From: Harmonia axyridis
Taxonomy: Eukaryota > Arthropoda > Insecta > Coleoptera > Coccinellidae
Assembly (NCBI RefSeq): GCF_914767665.1
Contig: NC_059503.1
Location: 52,878,852 to 52,942,851, forward strand
Direction of reading: 5' to 3'
DNA length: 64,000 bases
Shown: positions 36,647 to 51,068 of the stretch, in pieces
Numbering within the stretch: the first letter of the stretch is position 1
Layout: each line of letters begins with the position of its first letter
Translations under genes and position numbers: made by a program
The notes under the pieces: model-generated
The model's database searches: none
What the model was told of the DNA's origin: nothing
What the model saw: the letters and a program-made list of their open reading frames with translations, nothing else

Positions 36647-36958
36647 TATTTTTGTGCCTCCCGACCAAAGTACAAATTTCCGAAATTATTTTTTGTTCCC
36701 GATAATAGGGACATTCGATCTGCCAACCCAAGAAAGCGAACATACTTTTGTTGGATAGCACATATGCCTACTTATGCGTTTCGTCTCTGGCACACACACC
36801 GGACTCATCAGTGTGACTTTGATATAATTGTGTGTGCCGTGTCACATACGCTTGGGGAATTTATTATTATCGGGAGTCGCCGGGATGCGAACCCGGCACC
36901 TTGTCGGATCTCGGTGAGTGAGTCTACCTCTTAACGTCTAGGCTACCGAATGCTGTGT
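36647..36958 (-). mobile_element. tRNA-headed SINE-like element, unit 6
   Basis: Head at 36871-36948. Confidence 0.6.
36776..36851 (-). ncRNA. Type III hammerhead ribozyme, unit 6
   Basis: Full core; one change in loop I (AUAUCAAAG for AUACCAAAG), outside the paired region. Confidence 0.85.
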
Positions 36959-38494
36959 TTATTGTTGCTATGTGGAGCTTTATGAGAAGCCGCCACACTT
37001 TCATCCTTTTTGAAGTTTTCTATGAAATTTACCTTAGAACATAGAATATACTCTAAGAAATTAACCTTCTAGCTATTCAGAGAATAGTTTTCTATTCAGT
37101 GAGTAATTGATATTTATGAATATTCGTTACTATTCATTGATGATGATTAGATAGTTGAGTAATTAATTATTTGTGAAGTTACGAATGAAAGTTTGAAAGA
37201 TCACTTTTCAGGAATAATTGAAAAAAGATATTGAAATTGGAGATCACATATTGTTGATGAATTGTAATAATTCATTTCATAGTAGAAACTGGTATTCATC
37301 CAAAGAAACAAGAATAGAAATGGGATTTTATAAATAAAAAAATATAAAAATTGAATATAAGATTCTAACATATGAATTTAGCAATAAAGAGTTCTAATAA
37401 TAACAATATAAGATTCTACATTCGAAATTTAATGCCGTCTTTTTAATCGACTGCACAGTTTATTCATTTGAAACCTTGCTTTCATATTTCATATGCATTG
37501 TCATTTCTAGACATTACTCTATTTCATTGGTCAATTATTGTTTGATTCTGAATTGCGAAACGACGAATTATTCTATTCTTTTAAATCTGAGTTCTAAAAA
37601 TGTAATCACATCAACTGTGACTAGCATCACCCCCTAACAAAACTAAATCAGAAAACAAAGATTTTTGAAAATTCCATATAATTGAACACGAAGTGTATTC
37701 TTGAAGGATTTAATGTTCTCAGAGTCCGCTTAGTCATTCTTTTTATACCTGCAGAACTGTAATGGGTCTATGTAGATTGTATTGTTCTAACGAAGGTTTT
37801 ACTACGTCCATTTAAGCATCTATTGTATTTTGTACGTTGTCATGTAATATAAATAATTCCTGCATTTACCAAACGACAATTTGATTATAAAAATATGACA
37901 AGTTTTGATTTTCAAGTGAATTAGAGGACCAATAGAAAAAAGAAATTTTATAGTAATCAGAGACGAGAATTCTCCAGAAAAATTGTTCTGACCCAGGAAA
38001 AGGAATAACAGGTTATAAAACGGAAATTAATGAGTGTTTTGTTTTGGGTCATTGTAGATATAGGTTAATTCAGAGTTCATGACTGGTATATTTGTGATTT
38101 TTGTGAAACATAAAAAAATTACATGATTCGAGTGCATGAGGTACGATCTTCCAAAATATCCTCATTTATCAAGGTTACAGAAGTAGGAGAACGTAGCGCC
38201 GCTGAACACAGGGGAAAATTATAAAGTTTGGTCAAGTTTTTTTTTATTACATTGAGCGAAATTCACCTGATTTCAAGAGCAAAGAAAAAGGAATAAAGAG
38301 TCCAAAGTCCTGAAATAGCTAATACTGTTTATGGTTTATTGGAATTTTCTCGAAGACGATCTTTTTTCCTTCTGAGATCGTAGTTCTTGCAAAAATTCAA
38401 TTTAAGTTTTAGGAAAAGAAATTTCTTCAAAATAAAACAAACAAAATTTTACATTTATACAAAGTCCGTTTATCAAAATATAATATTTATTTTT

Positions 38495-38535
<41 letters not shown>

Positions 38536-38676
38536 CATTGTATAGTCAATTTATCATATTCTCCCGAAATACAATACATGGCATTACTCATGAAACAACA
38601 GAAAAATATTACAATGTTCAGCATCCTTGAATCTAATCTGTACAAATTAACAACTATATCAATGAATTTTTACACT

Positions 38677-40721
38677 TCACACCGTATCACTCCTTCGATA
38701 AAATAATAAATAAGGAACTCTATCTCCTTGACGTTTAAGAACATCTTCTTCCGTAACTCTGTTTATTTTAGAGTCATCAAACCTCAACCATGTATTATAC
38801 CCCGAATGGAAAGTATCTGCTATATAATGCCCATAGCTGGCCTCCTTTCCTACATGGTATACTACAGATATTAATTTATATTGTCTCTCCGCTGAAGTAT
38901 TCGTCCTTCCAGATAATATTTTAGAATCAATCTGCAGATTGATGGGAAATTTTATAGTCTTCATTATTTTAGTGCAGCCATTCATTCTGTATTCGAAGCA
39001 TTTCAAATGTAATACTAAAACTACAGGCAACTTCTCTATCATCACTTGCTGCCATGCTTCAACCGTTTCTTTCGTTTTCGATGATGTCAGACCCTCTAGT
39101 TTGTTCTTGGTTGTAAGGCCTTCTAATGCTTCAGCTATGTTATTTGCTTTCTTAATATTTACTGGCAATGTTAGGAATGGTTCAATATTTTCTGAAGTTT
39201 CGTCTCCGGTTTTATGGATTCTTGAACAGAGAAGTCCTCCGAATATATCACTAATCGGTGTCTTGTCCATTTGTATTTCTCTTGTTACATTCCCTTCGTT
39301 CTTAGGACCCACAACTTTCCAATCATCCACATCTATTTTCACTTCTTTTTTAGCTGCTTGAATATTTTCGTCATGGCTAAGCAATTTCATTATTTCCATC
39401 ATTTCATCATTGAGTCCATTCAACAGAAGGCTCAAGAATTCTTCGGCGTCTTCTTGTCGGCCTTCAACAAGGAAAGAATCGCTACGTGTTCCGTTTAGCA
39501 ACGTATAAAACGATGAAGCCTCAAACGAATTGCCATTGTCTATATTGACGAAAGTTTGCTTCTTGTTCTTCTTTTTTGAACGTGACTTGCGTCTTACATT
39601 GGGCAGATTATCGAAGTTATTCATAAATTTACACCTGGAATAGTTGAATAATTAAAATACATATATAAAATTGTTATTCAATCAAAGTTGCAAATTATAT
39701 TAATTTATACTTACATATTTTCACTCATTGTTATTGATTTCAGTGCATTATTGTGAGTGAAGTTCTCTGATAGCCGTTTGAGAAGGTTACAAAGTGGTGG
39801 GCAAGCAAGTAAGGCTTGTAATATTGAGTTTATATAACAAAAGTTACTTTTGTTTCGTAAACCCCTGGGTTTAAAACTGGTTTGGGTCCCATCAATTTTA
39901 TAGTTCTTGAGAAATCCTGAAAATTAAAAAATATTACTAACCATGATAGAAACTTGAATTTTCACTGATATTTGTAGGTGAAAACCAAAGCATTCCACTT
40001 TTCATCAAGTAAAATGGGTTCAACTAAGTAATTATCTACTGTAGATGTAAGCAAATTGTTAGTTGAAAGTAAGATAAATATATAAAAAAAGATATGGTTT
40101 TGAACTCACCTCCTAACATATGAGTGGCTGAATCTATTTTTTTGACTACTTTTGTATGTTTTAAAGATGTTACATGTGAATCATTTATTTTATTGTCTAT
40201 TTTCTCATTCGATATTGTTTTAACATCTTTATCAAATAGACTAGCCCATGATTTTTTTAATACATTTACTGTGGGCTCCTCAATTTTAGATTCATTTTTA
40301 TTCGAGATGCTACTTTCAATTTTTTCAATTGTCCCATTTGAATCATTTTTAATTATCTCTGTATTATCTCCTGCAATAATTTCAACTGTTTTTGCAGCTG
40401 AACTAGGGGGAGTTGAAGGTTTCGAATGTTTTCCTGTCATCTCATTCTGGATAATAGGTTTTGTAATTGATAATCCATTGTAATTGATTACAAATTTTCT
40501 ACACTCATTTTCTGAAAAAGTTGATATTAGTTGATTCATTATTATATTACATATTCATATTGACCATAAATAATTCTATTAAGATCTCTTTACTTACTTG
40601 AACAAAATTTTTGTTTAACTCTCCATGGTAATTTGAATTCACTAGAATTGGTAAATAATATGGTATTTATTCTACGGGCCTCTTCTTCTTCTAACGCAGT
40701 TAACTCTAAGAATTGTAGATT
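38677..40721 (-). CDS. Usp10: USP10-like protease, last four exons, unit 6
   Basis: Exons 40721-40598, 40511-40110, 39916-39715 and 39634-38677, with intact frame and splice sites. Private changes lie in the linker exon (CRKFVINY, SSAAKTVE); the catalytic exon equals the common version. ATA replaces the first-exon ATG. Confidence 0.8.
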
Positions 40722-41639
40722 CTGAAAAAAAATTACAATATAATAGTGGAAATCATTTTGGAAATTATAATATTTCTGTATATAGTATATCCAAAGTCAC
40801 TTGAATTAGTCTATAAAAACGCTTTTGCTGTTACATCCAAAATCAAACTTATCTTATTCTACGGTGTTATAATTTGATTATTCTTTATTCTCGACCTGTA
40901 ATATGCTATCAAGGAACGATATCAACGATGATGAACTGATCGTTGCATAATATTATAAGAGCACGAAAATGTTTGAGATGAATTCGGAAATGTTCTGTCT
41001 GAAGATAAGACAAACTAGGGTAGAACAGGTGCATGACCTTTAGATCCTTGAATGACATCCAATTTTCTATGTCAAATTAGCAGCTACGTTGCCGAATTGA
41101 ATTTTATTTCTTCGTTATTGTAAGGCGACATTTATACCCCTCAGTGGAAGCAGAAGGCTAAATGATAATGATGTACAGGGTGATTCACCGCGATGGCCTA
41201 TTGTTTATGGAAAACTAATAATAATTTTGTGCTGAAAATTCAAACAATTTCCTTTTATACCGGAACCAGATTACTACTGACTTATTTCAAACGGCACACC
41301 CAGTATATTATTGCATTATCAGATAGCTCAGTTGATGATAATTTCAGCAATATGGCAATTCTTGAGTATAAGCTCAACGGTTCATAAGTAAATTTTACGT
41401 AGATATAAAAAGAGAGGGGTCTCAAGCAAATCCTATACTTAAAGAGTTTTCGAGGAAAAACTTGAACTAAAGAAAACTGCAATTTCTCATTGAATGGAGT
41501 AGTCTATTACTTCCAGAAAACATGAAAAGAAACTAAAAAGTCGAAATTTCATGAATTGTTATAAATTTTTCGTTAAGATGGTTGAAAATCCATAAAAAGA
41601 GAGGGGTCTCAAGCAAATCCTATACTTAAAGAGTTTTCG

Positions 41640-41916
41640 AGGAAAAACTTGAACTAAAGAAAACTACAATTTCTCATTGAATGGAGTAGTCTATGACTTC
41701 CAGAAAACATGAAAAGAAACTGAAATGTCGAAATTTCATGAATTGTAATAAATTTTTCGTTAAGATCCATAAACCAATAAAATTTTCAATTACGAATAAT
41801 TAATGACATTTCATGAAATGTCAAATTTAGTTATCCAAATTTCGATTTTAGTTTTCTGGAAGTCATAGACTACTCCACTCAGAAGTTGTAGTATTTCCTC
41901 AGTTCAAGTTTTTCCT
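41640..41916. repeat. Foldback repeat, unit 7, first copy
   Basis: Same structure; palindrome at 41804-41823. Confidence 0.65.
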
Positions 41917-42543
41917 TGATAAATTTTAAATTTCTCGTATTCAGAATCAAAATAAATATTCAAAGATATAATAATATAATGTTTATATATAATCTAATAT
42001 TAAAACTGTTCATCCAATAAAATCAATTAAATCGGGACATTCCTGTTTCCAAGACGATTAGCTAAATACCGGAGTTTATTTGAGAGTATTGATAGCAATA
42101 TTTTCATAAATTCCGAAAAAATTTCTGAAAACTTTGACAACCCCTGTATAATTGAAATATTCAGGCTTCCTCCAAGTGACTTTGGATATACCATACCAGT
42201 ATTTATTATAGGATATAAAAACAAAAGTAAAGTATTTTAAGAATTTAGAACACTATGAAACTAACTACATAAAATATAATTGATATTTGAAAATATTCGA
42301 TTAAATGAAAATAACCCTAAGCTAGTATTAAAAAAATTACCTCCATATTCAAACAATTTTCTATTTAAATATGAAACTTTCCACTAGAAATATCACTTCA
42401 ACAACTATTCATCAAGTAACTCTTGGAAGAATGTTCGCTAAACTGAGGTTACTTACAATTTGTCAATCCGGCATGGTTGACGAACATAGAATATTTTTCT
42501 TCTTCTTAACTATGTACAGGTCGAGCCATATATCTAATATTAG

Positions 42544-42678
42544 GGGCCAGTTGCACCATTTACCTAAACATTGATTAAAATTCAAACATTGATTAATTTC
42601 TGATTTCTCTTGAGAAATCATAGAGTAATCAACGTTTAAATTTTTAATTAATGTTTAGGCAAATGGTGCACCTGGCCC
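42544..42678. mobile_element. MITE, 135-bp form, unit 7
   Basis: TTAG on both sides. Confidence 0.7.
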
Positions 42679-42802
42679 TTAGTCTATTGGGTAAAATATA
42701 GAAGTGCGCGTGCGCCGCATATTTTTTTGTTCATTCAGTCAATTTTACGTAGATATAAAAAGAGAGGGGTCTCAAGCAAATTATATACTTAAGGAGTTTA
42801 CG

Positions 42803-43079
42803 AGGACAAACTTCAACTAAGGAAAACTGCAATTTCTCATTGAATGGAGTAGTCTATGACTTCCAGAAAACATGAAAAGAAACTAAAAAGTCGAAATTTC
42901 ATGAATTGTAATAAATTTTTCGTCAAGATCCATAAACCAATAAAATTTTCAATTACGAATAATTAATGACATTTCATGAAATGTCAAATTTAGTTATCCA
43001 AATTTCGATTTTAGTTTTCTGGAAGTCATAGACTACTCCACTCAGAAGTTGTAGTATTTCCTCAGTTCAAGTTTTTCCT
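42803..43079. repeat. Foldback repeat, unit 7, second copy (hybrid left arm)
   Basis: Palindrome at 42967-42986. The left arm here is the other subrepeat version (ACAAACTTCAACTAAGG), so the pairing is poorer. This indicates recombination between the two subrepeat types. Confidence 0.55.
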
Positions 43080-43706
43080 TGATAAATTTTAAATTTCTCG
43101 TATTCAGAATCAAAATAAATATTCAAAGATATAATAATATAATGTTTATATATAATCTAATATTAAAACTGTTCATCCAATAAAATCAATTAAATCGGGA
43201 CATTCCCGTTTCCAAGACGATTAGCTAAATACCGGAGTTTATTTGAGAGTATTGATAGCAATATTTTCATAAATTCCGAAAAAATTTCTGAAAACTTTGA
43301 CAACCCCTGTATAATTGAAATATTCAGGCTTCCTCCAAGTGACTTTGGATATACCATACCAGTATTTATTATAGGATATAAAAACAAAAGTAAAGTATTT
43401 TAAGAATTTAGAACACTATGAAACTAACTACATAAAATATAATTGATATTTGAAAATATTCGAATAAATGAAAATAACCCTAAGCTAGTATTAAAAAAAT
43501 TACCTCCATATTCAAACAATTTTCTATTTAAATATGAAACTTTCCACTAGAAATATCACTTCAACAACTGTTTATCAAGTAACTCTTGGAAGAATGTTCG
43601 CTAAACTGAGGTTACTTACAATTTGTCAATCCGGCATAGTTGACGAACATAGAATATTTTTCTTCTTCTTAACTATGTACAGGTCGAGCCATATATCTAA
43701 TATTAG

Positions 43707-43841
43707 GGGCCAGTTGCACCATTTACCTAAACATTGATTAAAATTTAAACATTGATTAATTTCTGATTTCTCTTGAGAAATCATAGGGTAATCAACGTTC
43801 AAATTTTTAATTAATGTTTAGGCAAATGGTGCACCTGGCCC
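43707..43841. mobile_element. MITE, 135-bp form, unit 7
   Basis: TTAG on both sides. Confidence 0.7.
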
Positions 43842-44406
43842 TTAGTCTATTGGGTAAAATATAGAAGTGCGCGTGCGCCGCATATTTTTTTGTTCATTCA
43901 GTCAATTTTACGTAGATATAAAAAGAGAGGGGTCTCAAGCAAATTATATACTTAAGGAGTTTACGAGGACAAACTTCAACTAAGGAAAACTGCAATTTCT
44001 CATTGAATGGAGTAGTCTATGACTTCCAGAAAACATGAAAAGAAACTAAAAAGTCGAAATTTCATGAATTGTAATAAATTTTTCGTTATGATGGTTGCAA
44101 ATCCATAAACCAATAAAAAAAAACTAACTACATAAAATATAATTGATATTTGAAAATATTCGAATAAATGAAAATAACCCTAAGCTAGTATTAAAAAAAT
44201 TACCCCCATATTCAAACAATTTTCTATTTAAACATGAAACTTTCCACTAGAAATATCACTTCAACAACTGTTTATCAAGTAACTCTTGGAAGAATGTTCG
44301 CTAAACTGAGGTTACTTACAATTTGTCAACCCGGCATGGTTGACGAACATAGAATATTTTTCTTCTTCTTAACTATGTACAGATCGAGCCATATGCCTTA
44401 TATTAG

Positions 44407-44523
44407 AGGCCAGTTGCACCATTTGCCTAAACATTGATTAATTTCTGATTTCTCTCGAGAAATCATAGAGTAATCAACGTTGAAATTTTTAATTAATGTT
44501 TAGGCAAATGGTGCAACTGGCCC
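44407..44523. mobile_element. MITE, 117-bp form, unit 7
   Basis: The first arm begins AGGCCAG instead of GGGCCAG. Confidence 0.7.
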
Positions 44524-45051
44524 TTAGTCTATTAGGTAGAATATAGAAGTGCGCGTGCGCCGCATATTAAATTCCAATAATGATATATATAATAATAATA
44601 ATAATAATAATTTTCAAACAGATAGTTTCTAAACTGTGCTCGAAATAAAAAATTCCGATCCCACAAAATTATCTGTATTTCGTTTCTTCATTTCCAGCTT
44701 AATTTTATTGTAATCTATGGTCCACAGTTCGCATTGAAAAAGTGTCCAGCGGACAGGATAAATAGAAGGCGCTAGTGTAGCTAGAGGGTACATTTGTATT
44801 TTGTGGTTTCTGTAATCTGCATTCCGTGGTTTCATTTTTAGCGTGGTTATATTCATAGATAAATACAAATGTACCCCTTATATATGGTTATAATTGATTC
44901 TGATAGATGTGGCAAGCTGAAAAATAAATATTAAATTCTGTTGATAATTATAACATAGGTAATGAGAAAACCATTTTCTGTTGATATTTCGACATTTCGA
45001 TCTTTAGCGGAATATAACAATTATGTTAAATTATTATATTTACTTTAATAT

Positions 45052-45363
45052 TATTTTTGTGCCTCCCGACCAAAGTACAAATTTCCGAAATTATTTTTTG
45101 TTCCCGATAATAGGGACATTCGATCTGCCAACCCAAGAAAGCGAACATACTTTTGTTGGATAGCACATATGCCTACTTATGCGTTTCGTCTCTGGCACAC
45201 ACACCGGACTCATCAGTGTGACTTTGGTATAATTGTGTGTGCCGTGTCACATACGCTTGGGGAATTTATTATTATCGGGAGTCGCCGGGATGCGAACCCG
45301 GCACCTTGTCGGATCTCGGTGAGTGAGTCTACCTCTTAACGTCTAGGCTACCGAATGCTGTGT
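45052..45363 (-). mobile_element. tRNA-headed SINE-like element, unit 7
   Basis: Head at 45276-45353. Confidence 0.6.
45181..45256 (-). ncRNA. Type III hammerhead ribozyme, unit 7
   Basis: Consensus copy with complete core and the 10-nt loop complement. Confidence 0.85.
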
Positions 45364-47084
45364 TTATTGTTGCTATGTGGAGCTTTATGAGAAGCCGCCA
45401 CACTTTCATCCTTTTTGAAGTTTTCTATGAAATTTACCTTAGAACATAGAATATACTCTAAGAAATTAACCTTCTAGCTATTCAGAGAATAGTTTTCTAT
45501 TCAGTGAGTAGTTGATATTTATGAATATTCGTTACTATTCATTGATGATGATTAGATAGTTGAGTAATTAATTATTTGTGAAGTTACGAATGAAAGTTTG
45601 AATGATCACTTTTCAGGAATAATTGAAAAAAGATATTGAAATTGGAGATCACATATGTTGAAATTGATAGATACAATTGAATTGTAATAATTCATTTCAT
45701 AGTAGAAACTGGTATTCATCCAAAGAAACAAGAATAGAATTGGGATTTTATAAATAAAAAAATATAAAAATTGAATATAAGATTCTAACATATGAATTTA
45801 GCAATAAAGAGTTCTAATAATAACAATATAAGATTCTACATTCGAAATTTAATGCCGTCTTTTTAATCGACTGCACAGTTTATTCATTTGAAACCTTGCT
45901 TTCATATTTCATATGCATTGTCATCTCTAGACATTACTCTATTTCATTGGTCAATTATTGTTTGATTCTGAATTGCGAAACGACGAATTATTCTATTCTT
46001 TTAAATCTGAGTTCTAAAAATGTAAACACATCAACTGTGACTAGCATCACCCCCTAACAAAACTAAATCAGAAAACAAAGATTTTTGAAAATTCCATATA
46101 ATTGAACACGAAGTGTATTCTTGAAGGATTTAATGTTCTCAGAGTCCGCTTAGTCATTCTTTTTATACCTGCAGAACTGTAATGGGTCTATGTAGATTGT
46201 ATTGTTCTAACGAAGGTTTTACTACGTCCATTTAAGCATCTATTGTATTTTGTACGTTGTCATGTAATAAAAATAATTCCTGCATTTACCAAACGACAAT
46301 TTGATTATAAAAATATGACTAGTTTTGATTTTCAAGTGAATTAGAGGACCAATAGAAAAAAGAAATTTTATAGTAATCAGAGACGAGAATTCTCCAGAAA
46401 AATTGTTCTGACCCAGGAAAAGGAATAACAGGTTATAAAACGGAAATTAATGAGTGTTTTGTTTTGGGTCATTATAGATATAGGTTAATTCAGAGTTCAT
46501 GACTGGTATATTTGTGATTTTTGTGAAACATAAAAAAATTACATGATTCGAGTGCATGAGGTACGATCTTCCAAAATATCCTCATTTATCTAGGTTACAG
46601 AAGTAGGAGAACGTAGCGCCGCTGAACACAGGGGAAAATTATAAAGTTTGGTCAAGTTTTTTTTTATTACATTGAGCGAAATTCACCTGATTTCAAGAGC
46701 AAAGAAAAAGGAATAAAGAGTCCAAAGTCCTGAAATAGCTAATTCTGTTTATGGTTTATTGGAATTTTCACGAAGACGATCTTTTTTCCTTCTGAGATCG
46801 TAGTTCTTGCAGAAATTCAATTTAAGTTTTAGGAAAAGAAATTTCTTCAAAATAAAACAAACAAAATTTTACATTTATACAAAGTCCGTTTATTAAAATA
46901 TCATATTTATTTTTTATATACATATATATATATATATATATAACATTGTATAGTCAATTTATCATATTCTCCCGAAATACAATACATGGCATTACTCATG
47001 AAACAACAGAAAAATATTACAATGTTCAGCATCCTTGAATCTAATCTGTACAAATTAACAACTATATCAATGAATTTTTACACT

Positions 47085-49129
47085 TCACACCGTATCACTC
47101 CTTCGATAAAATAATAAATAAGGAACTCTATCTCCTTGACGTTTAAGAACATCTTCTTCCGTAACTCTGTTTATTTTAGAGTCATCAAACCTCAACCATG
47201 TATTATACCCCGAATGGAAAGTATCTGCTATATAATGCCCATAGCTGGCCTCCTTTCCTACATGGTATACTACAGATATTAATTTATATTGTCTCTCCGC
47301 TGAAGTATTCGTCCTTCCAGATAATATTTTAGAATCAATCTGCAGATTGATGGGAAATTTTATAGTCTTCATTATTTTAGTGCAGCCATTCATTCTGTAT
47401 TCGAAGCATTTCAAATGTAATACTAAAACTACAGGCAACTTCTCTATCATCACTTGCTGCCATGCTTCAACCGTTTCTTTCGTTTTCGATGATGTCAGAC
47501 CCTCTAGTTTGTTCTTGGTTGTAAGGCCTTCTAATGCTTCAGCTATGTTATTTGCTTTCTTAATATTTACTGGCAATGTTAGGAATGGTTCAATATTTTC
47601 TGAAGTTTCGTCTCCGGTTTTATGGATTCTTGAACAGAGAAGTCCTCCGAATATATCACTAATCGGTGTCTTGTCCATTTGTATTTCTCTTGTTACATTC
47701 CCTTCGTTCTTAGGACCCACAACTTTCCAATCATCCACATCTATTTTCACTTCTTTTTTAGCTGCTTGAATATTTTCGTCATGGCTAAGCAATTTCATTA
47801 TTTCCATCATTTCATCATTGAGTCCATTCAACAGAAGGCTCAAGAATTCTTCGGCGTCTTCTTGTCGGCCTTCAACAAGGAAAGAATCGCTACGTGTTCC
47901 GTTTAGCAACGTATAAAACGATGAAGCCTCAAACGAATTGCCATTGTCTATATTGACGAAAGTTTGCTTCTTGTTCTTCTTTTTTGAACGTGACTTGCGT
48001 CTTACATTGGGCAGATTATCGAAGTTATTCATAAATTTACACCTGGAATAGTTGAATAATTAAAATACATATATAAAATTGTTATTCAATCAAAGTTGCA
48101 AATTATATTAATTTATACTTACATATTTTCACTCATTGTTATTGATTTCAGTGCATTATTGTGAGTGAAGTTCTCTGATAGCCGTTTGAGAAGGTTACAA
48201 AGTGGTGGGCAAGCAAGTAAGGCTTGTAATATTGAGTTTATATAACAAAAGTTACTTTTGTTTCGTAAACCCCTGGGTTTAAAACTGGTTTGGGTCCCAT
48301 CAATTTTATAGTTCTTGAGAAATCCTGAAAATTAAAAAATATTACTAACCATGATAGAAACTTGAATTTTCACTGATATTTGTAGGTGAAAACCAAAGCA
48401 TTCCACTTTTCATCAAGTAAAATGGGTTCAACTAAGTAATTATCTACTGTAGATGTAAGCAAATTGTTAGTTGAAAGTAAGATAAATATATAAAAAAAGA
48501 TATGGTTTTGAACTCACCTCCTAACATATGAGTGGCTGAATCTATTTTTTTGACTACTTTTGTATGTTTTAAAGATGTTACATGTGAATCATTTATTTTA
48601 TTGTCTATTTTCTCATTCGATATTGTTTTAACATCTTTATCAAATAGACTAGCCCATGATTTTTTTAATACATTTACTGTGGGCTCCTCAATTTTAGATT
48701 CATTTTTATTCGAGATGCTACTTTCAATTTTTTCCATTGTCCCATTTGAATCATTTTTAATTATCTCTGTATTATCTCCTGCAATAATTTCAACTGTTTT
48801 TACAGCTGAACTAGGGGGAGTTGAAGGTTTCGAATGTTTTCCTGTCATCTCATTCTGGATAATAGGTTTTGTAATTGATAATCCATTGTAATTGATTACA
48901 GATTTTCTACACTCATTTTCTGAAAAAGTTGATATTAGTTGATTCATTATTATATTACATATTCATATTGACCATAAATAATTCTATTGAGATCTCTATA
49001 CTTACTTGAACAAAATTTTTGTTTAACTGTCCATGGTAATTTGAATTCACTAGAATTGGTAAATAATATGGTATTTATTCTACGGGCCTCTTCTTCTTCT
49101 AACGCAGTTAACTCTAAGAATTGTAGATT
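47085..49129 (-). CDS. Usp10: USP10-like protease, last four exons, unit 7
   Basis: Exons 49129-49006, 48919-48518, 48324-48123 and 48042-47085, intact. One private change in the linker (NGTMEKIE). The catalytic exon encodes the same protein as units 3 and 6. ATA replaces the first-exon ATG. Confidence 0.8.
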
Positions 49130-50047
49130 CTGAAAAAAAATTACAATATAATAGTGGAAATCATTTTGGAAATTATAATATTTCTGTATATAGTATATCC
49201 AAAGTCACTTGAATTAGTCTATAAAAACGCTTTTGCTGTTACATCCAAAATCAAACTTATCTTATTCTACGGTGTTATAATTTGATTATTCTTTATTCTC
49301 GACCTGTAATATGCTATCAAGGAACGATATCAACGATGATGAACTGATCGTTGCATAATATTATAAGAGCACGAAAATGTTTGAGATGAATTCGGAAATG
49401 TTCTGTCTGAAGATAAGACAAACTAGGGTAGAACAGGTGCATGACCTTGAGATCCTTGAATGACATCCAATTTTCTATGTCAAATTAGCAGCTACGTTGC
49501 CGAATTGAATTTTATTTCTTCGTTATTGTAAGGCGACATTTATACCCCTCAGTGGAAGCAGAAGGCTAAATGATAATGATGTACAGGGTGATTCACCGCG
49601 ATGGCCTATTGTTTATGGAAAACTAATAATAATTTTGTGCTGAAAATTCAAACAATTTCCTTTTATACCGGAACCAGATTACTACTGACTTATTTCAAAC
49701 GGCACACCCAGTATATTATTGCATTATCAGATAGCTCAGTTGATGATAATTTCAGCAATATGGCAATTCTTGAGTATAAGCTCAACGGTTCATAAGTAAA
49801 TTTTACGTAGATATAAAAAGAGAGGGGTCTCAAGCAAATCCTATACTTAAAGAGTTTTCGAGGAAAAACTTGAACTAAAGAAAACTGCAATTTCTCATTG
49901 AATGGAGTAGTCTATTACTTCCAGAAAACATGAAAAGAAACTAAAAAGTCGAAATTTCATGAATTGTTATAAATTTTTCGTTAAGATGGTTGAAAATCCA
50001 TAAAAAGAGAGGGGTCTCAAGCAAATCCTATACTTGAAGAGTTTTCG

Positions 50048-50324
50048 AGGAAAAACTTGAACTAAAGAAAACTACAATTTCTCATTGAATGGAGTAGTCT
50101 ATGACTTCCAGAAAACATGAAAAGAAACTGAAATGTCGAAATTTCATGAATTGTAATAAATTTTTCGTTAAGATCCATAAACCAATAAAATTTTCAATTA
50201 CGAATAATTAATGACATTTCATGAAATGTCAAATTTAGTTATCCAAATTTCGATTTTAGTTTTCTGGAAGTCATAGACTACTCCACTCAGAAGTTGTAGT
50301 ATTTCCTCAGTTCAAGTTTTTCCT
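50048..50324. repeat. Foldback repeat, unit 8
   Basis: Same structure; palindrome at 50212-50231. Confidence 0.65.
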
Positions 50325-50951
50325 TGATAAATTTTAAATTTCTCGTATTCAGAATCAAACTAAATATTCAAAGATATAATAATATAATGTTTATATATAA
50401 TCTAATATTAAAACTGTTCATCCAATAAAATCAATTAAATCGGGACATTCCTGTTTCCAAGACGATTAGCTAAATACCGGAGTTTATTTGAGAGTATTGA
50501 TAGCAATATTTTCATAAATTCCGAAAAAATTTCTGAAAACTTTGACAACCCCTGTATAATTGAAATATTCAGGCTTCCTCCAAGTGACTTTGGATATACC
50601 ATACCAGTATTTATTATAGGATATAAAAACAAAAGTAAAGTATTTTAAAAATTTAGAGCACTATGAAACTAACTACATAAAATATAATTGATATTTGAAA
50701 ATATTCGAATAAATGAAAATAACCCTAAGCTAGTATTAAAAAAATTACCTCCATATTCAAACAATTTTCTATTTAAACATGAAACTTTCCACTAGAAATA
50801 TCACTTCAACAACTGTTTATCAAGTAACTCTTGGAAGAATGTTCGCTAAACTGAGGTTACTTACAATTTGTCAACCCGGCATGGTTGACGAACATAGAAT
50901 ATTTTTCTTCTTCTTAACTATGTACAGATCGAGCCATATGCCTTATATTAG

Positions 50952-51068
50952 GGGCCAGTTGCACCATTTGCCTAAACATTGATTAATTTCTGATTTCTCT
51001 TGAGAAATCATAGAGTAATCAACGTTGAAATTTTTAATTAATGTTTAGGCAAATGGTGCAACTGGCCC
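50952..51068. mobile_element. MITE, 117-bp form, unit 8
   Basis: The only MITE copy in this unit. Confidence 0.7.

Larger units (their letters stand above)
34597..41132. repeat. Tandem array unit 6 (6536 bp)
   Basis: One KLSTRN-type module (35835). The left half matches units 4 and 8 (GTTTGCGTGCG near 36150, TTTAGAGCAC near 35709). The part around 38000-38400 (GTCATTGTAG, TTATCAAGG, TTTTCTCGAAG) matches unit 3. It therefore looks like a product of exchange. (AT)n lies at about 38497-38535. Confidence 0.9.
41133..49540. repeat. Tandem array unit 7 (8408 bp)
   Basis: Three KLSTRN-type modules (42371, 43534, 44234). The first interval is 1163 bp, not 0.7 kb, because it includes a second foldback repeat (palindrome centre near 42976). 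(AT)n is short here, at about 46915-46943. USP10 exons are intact, with a private NGTMEK change. Confidence 0.9.
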
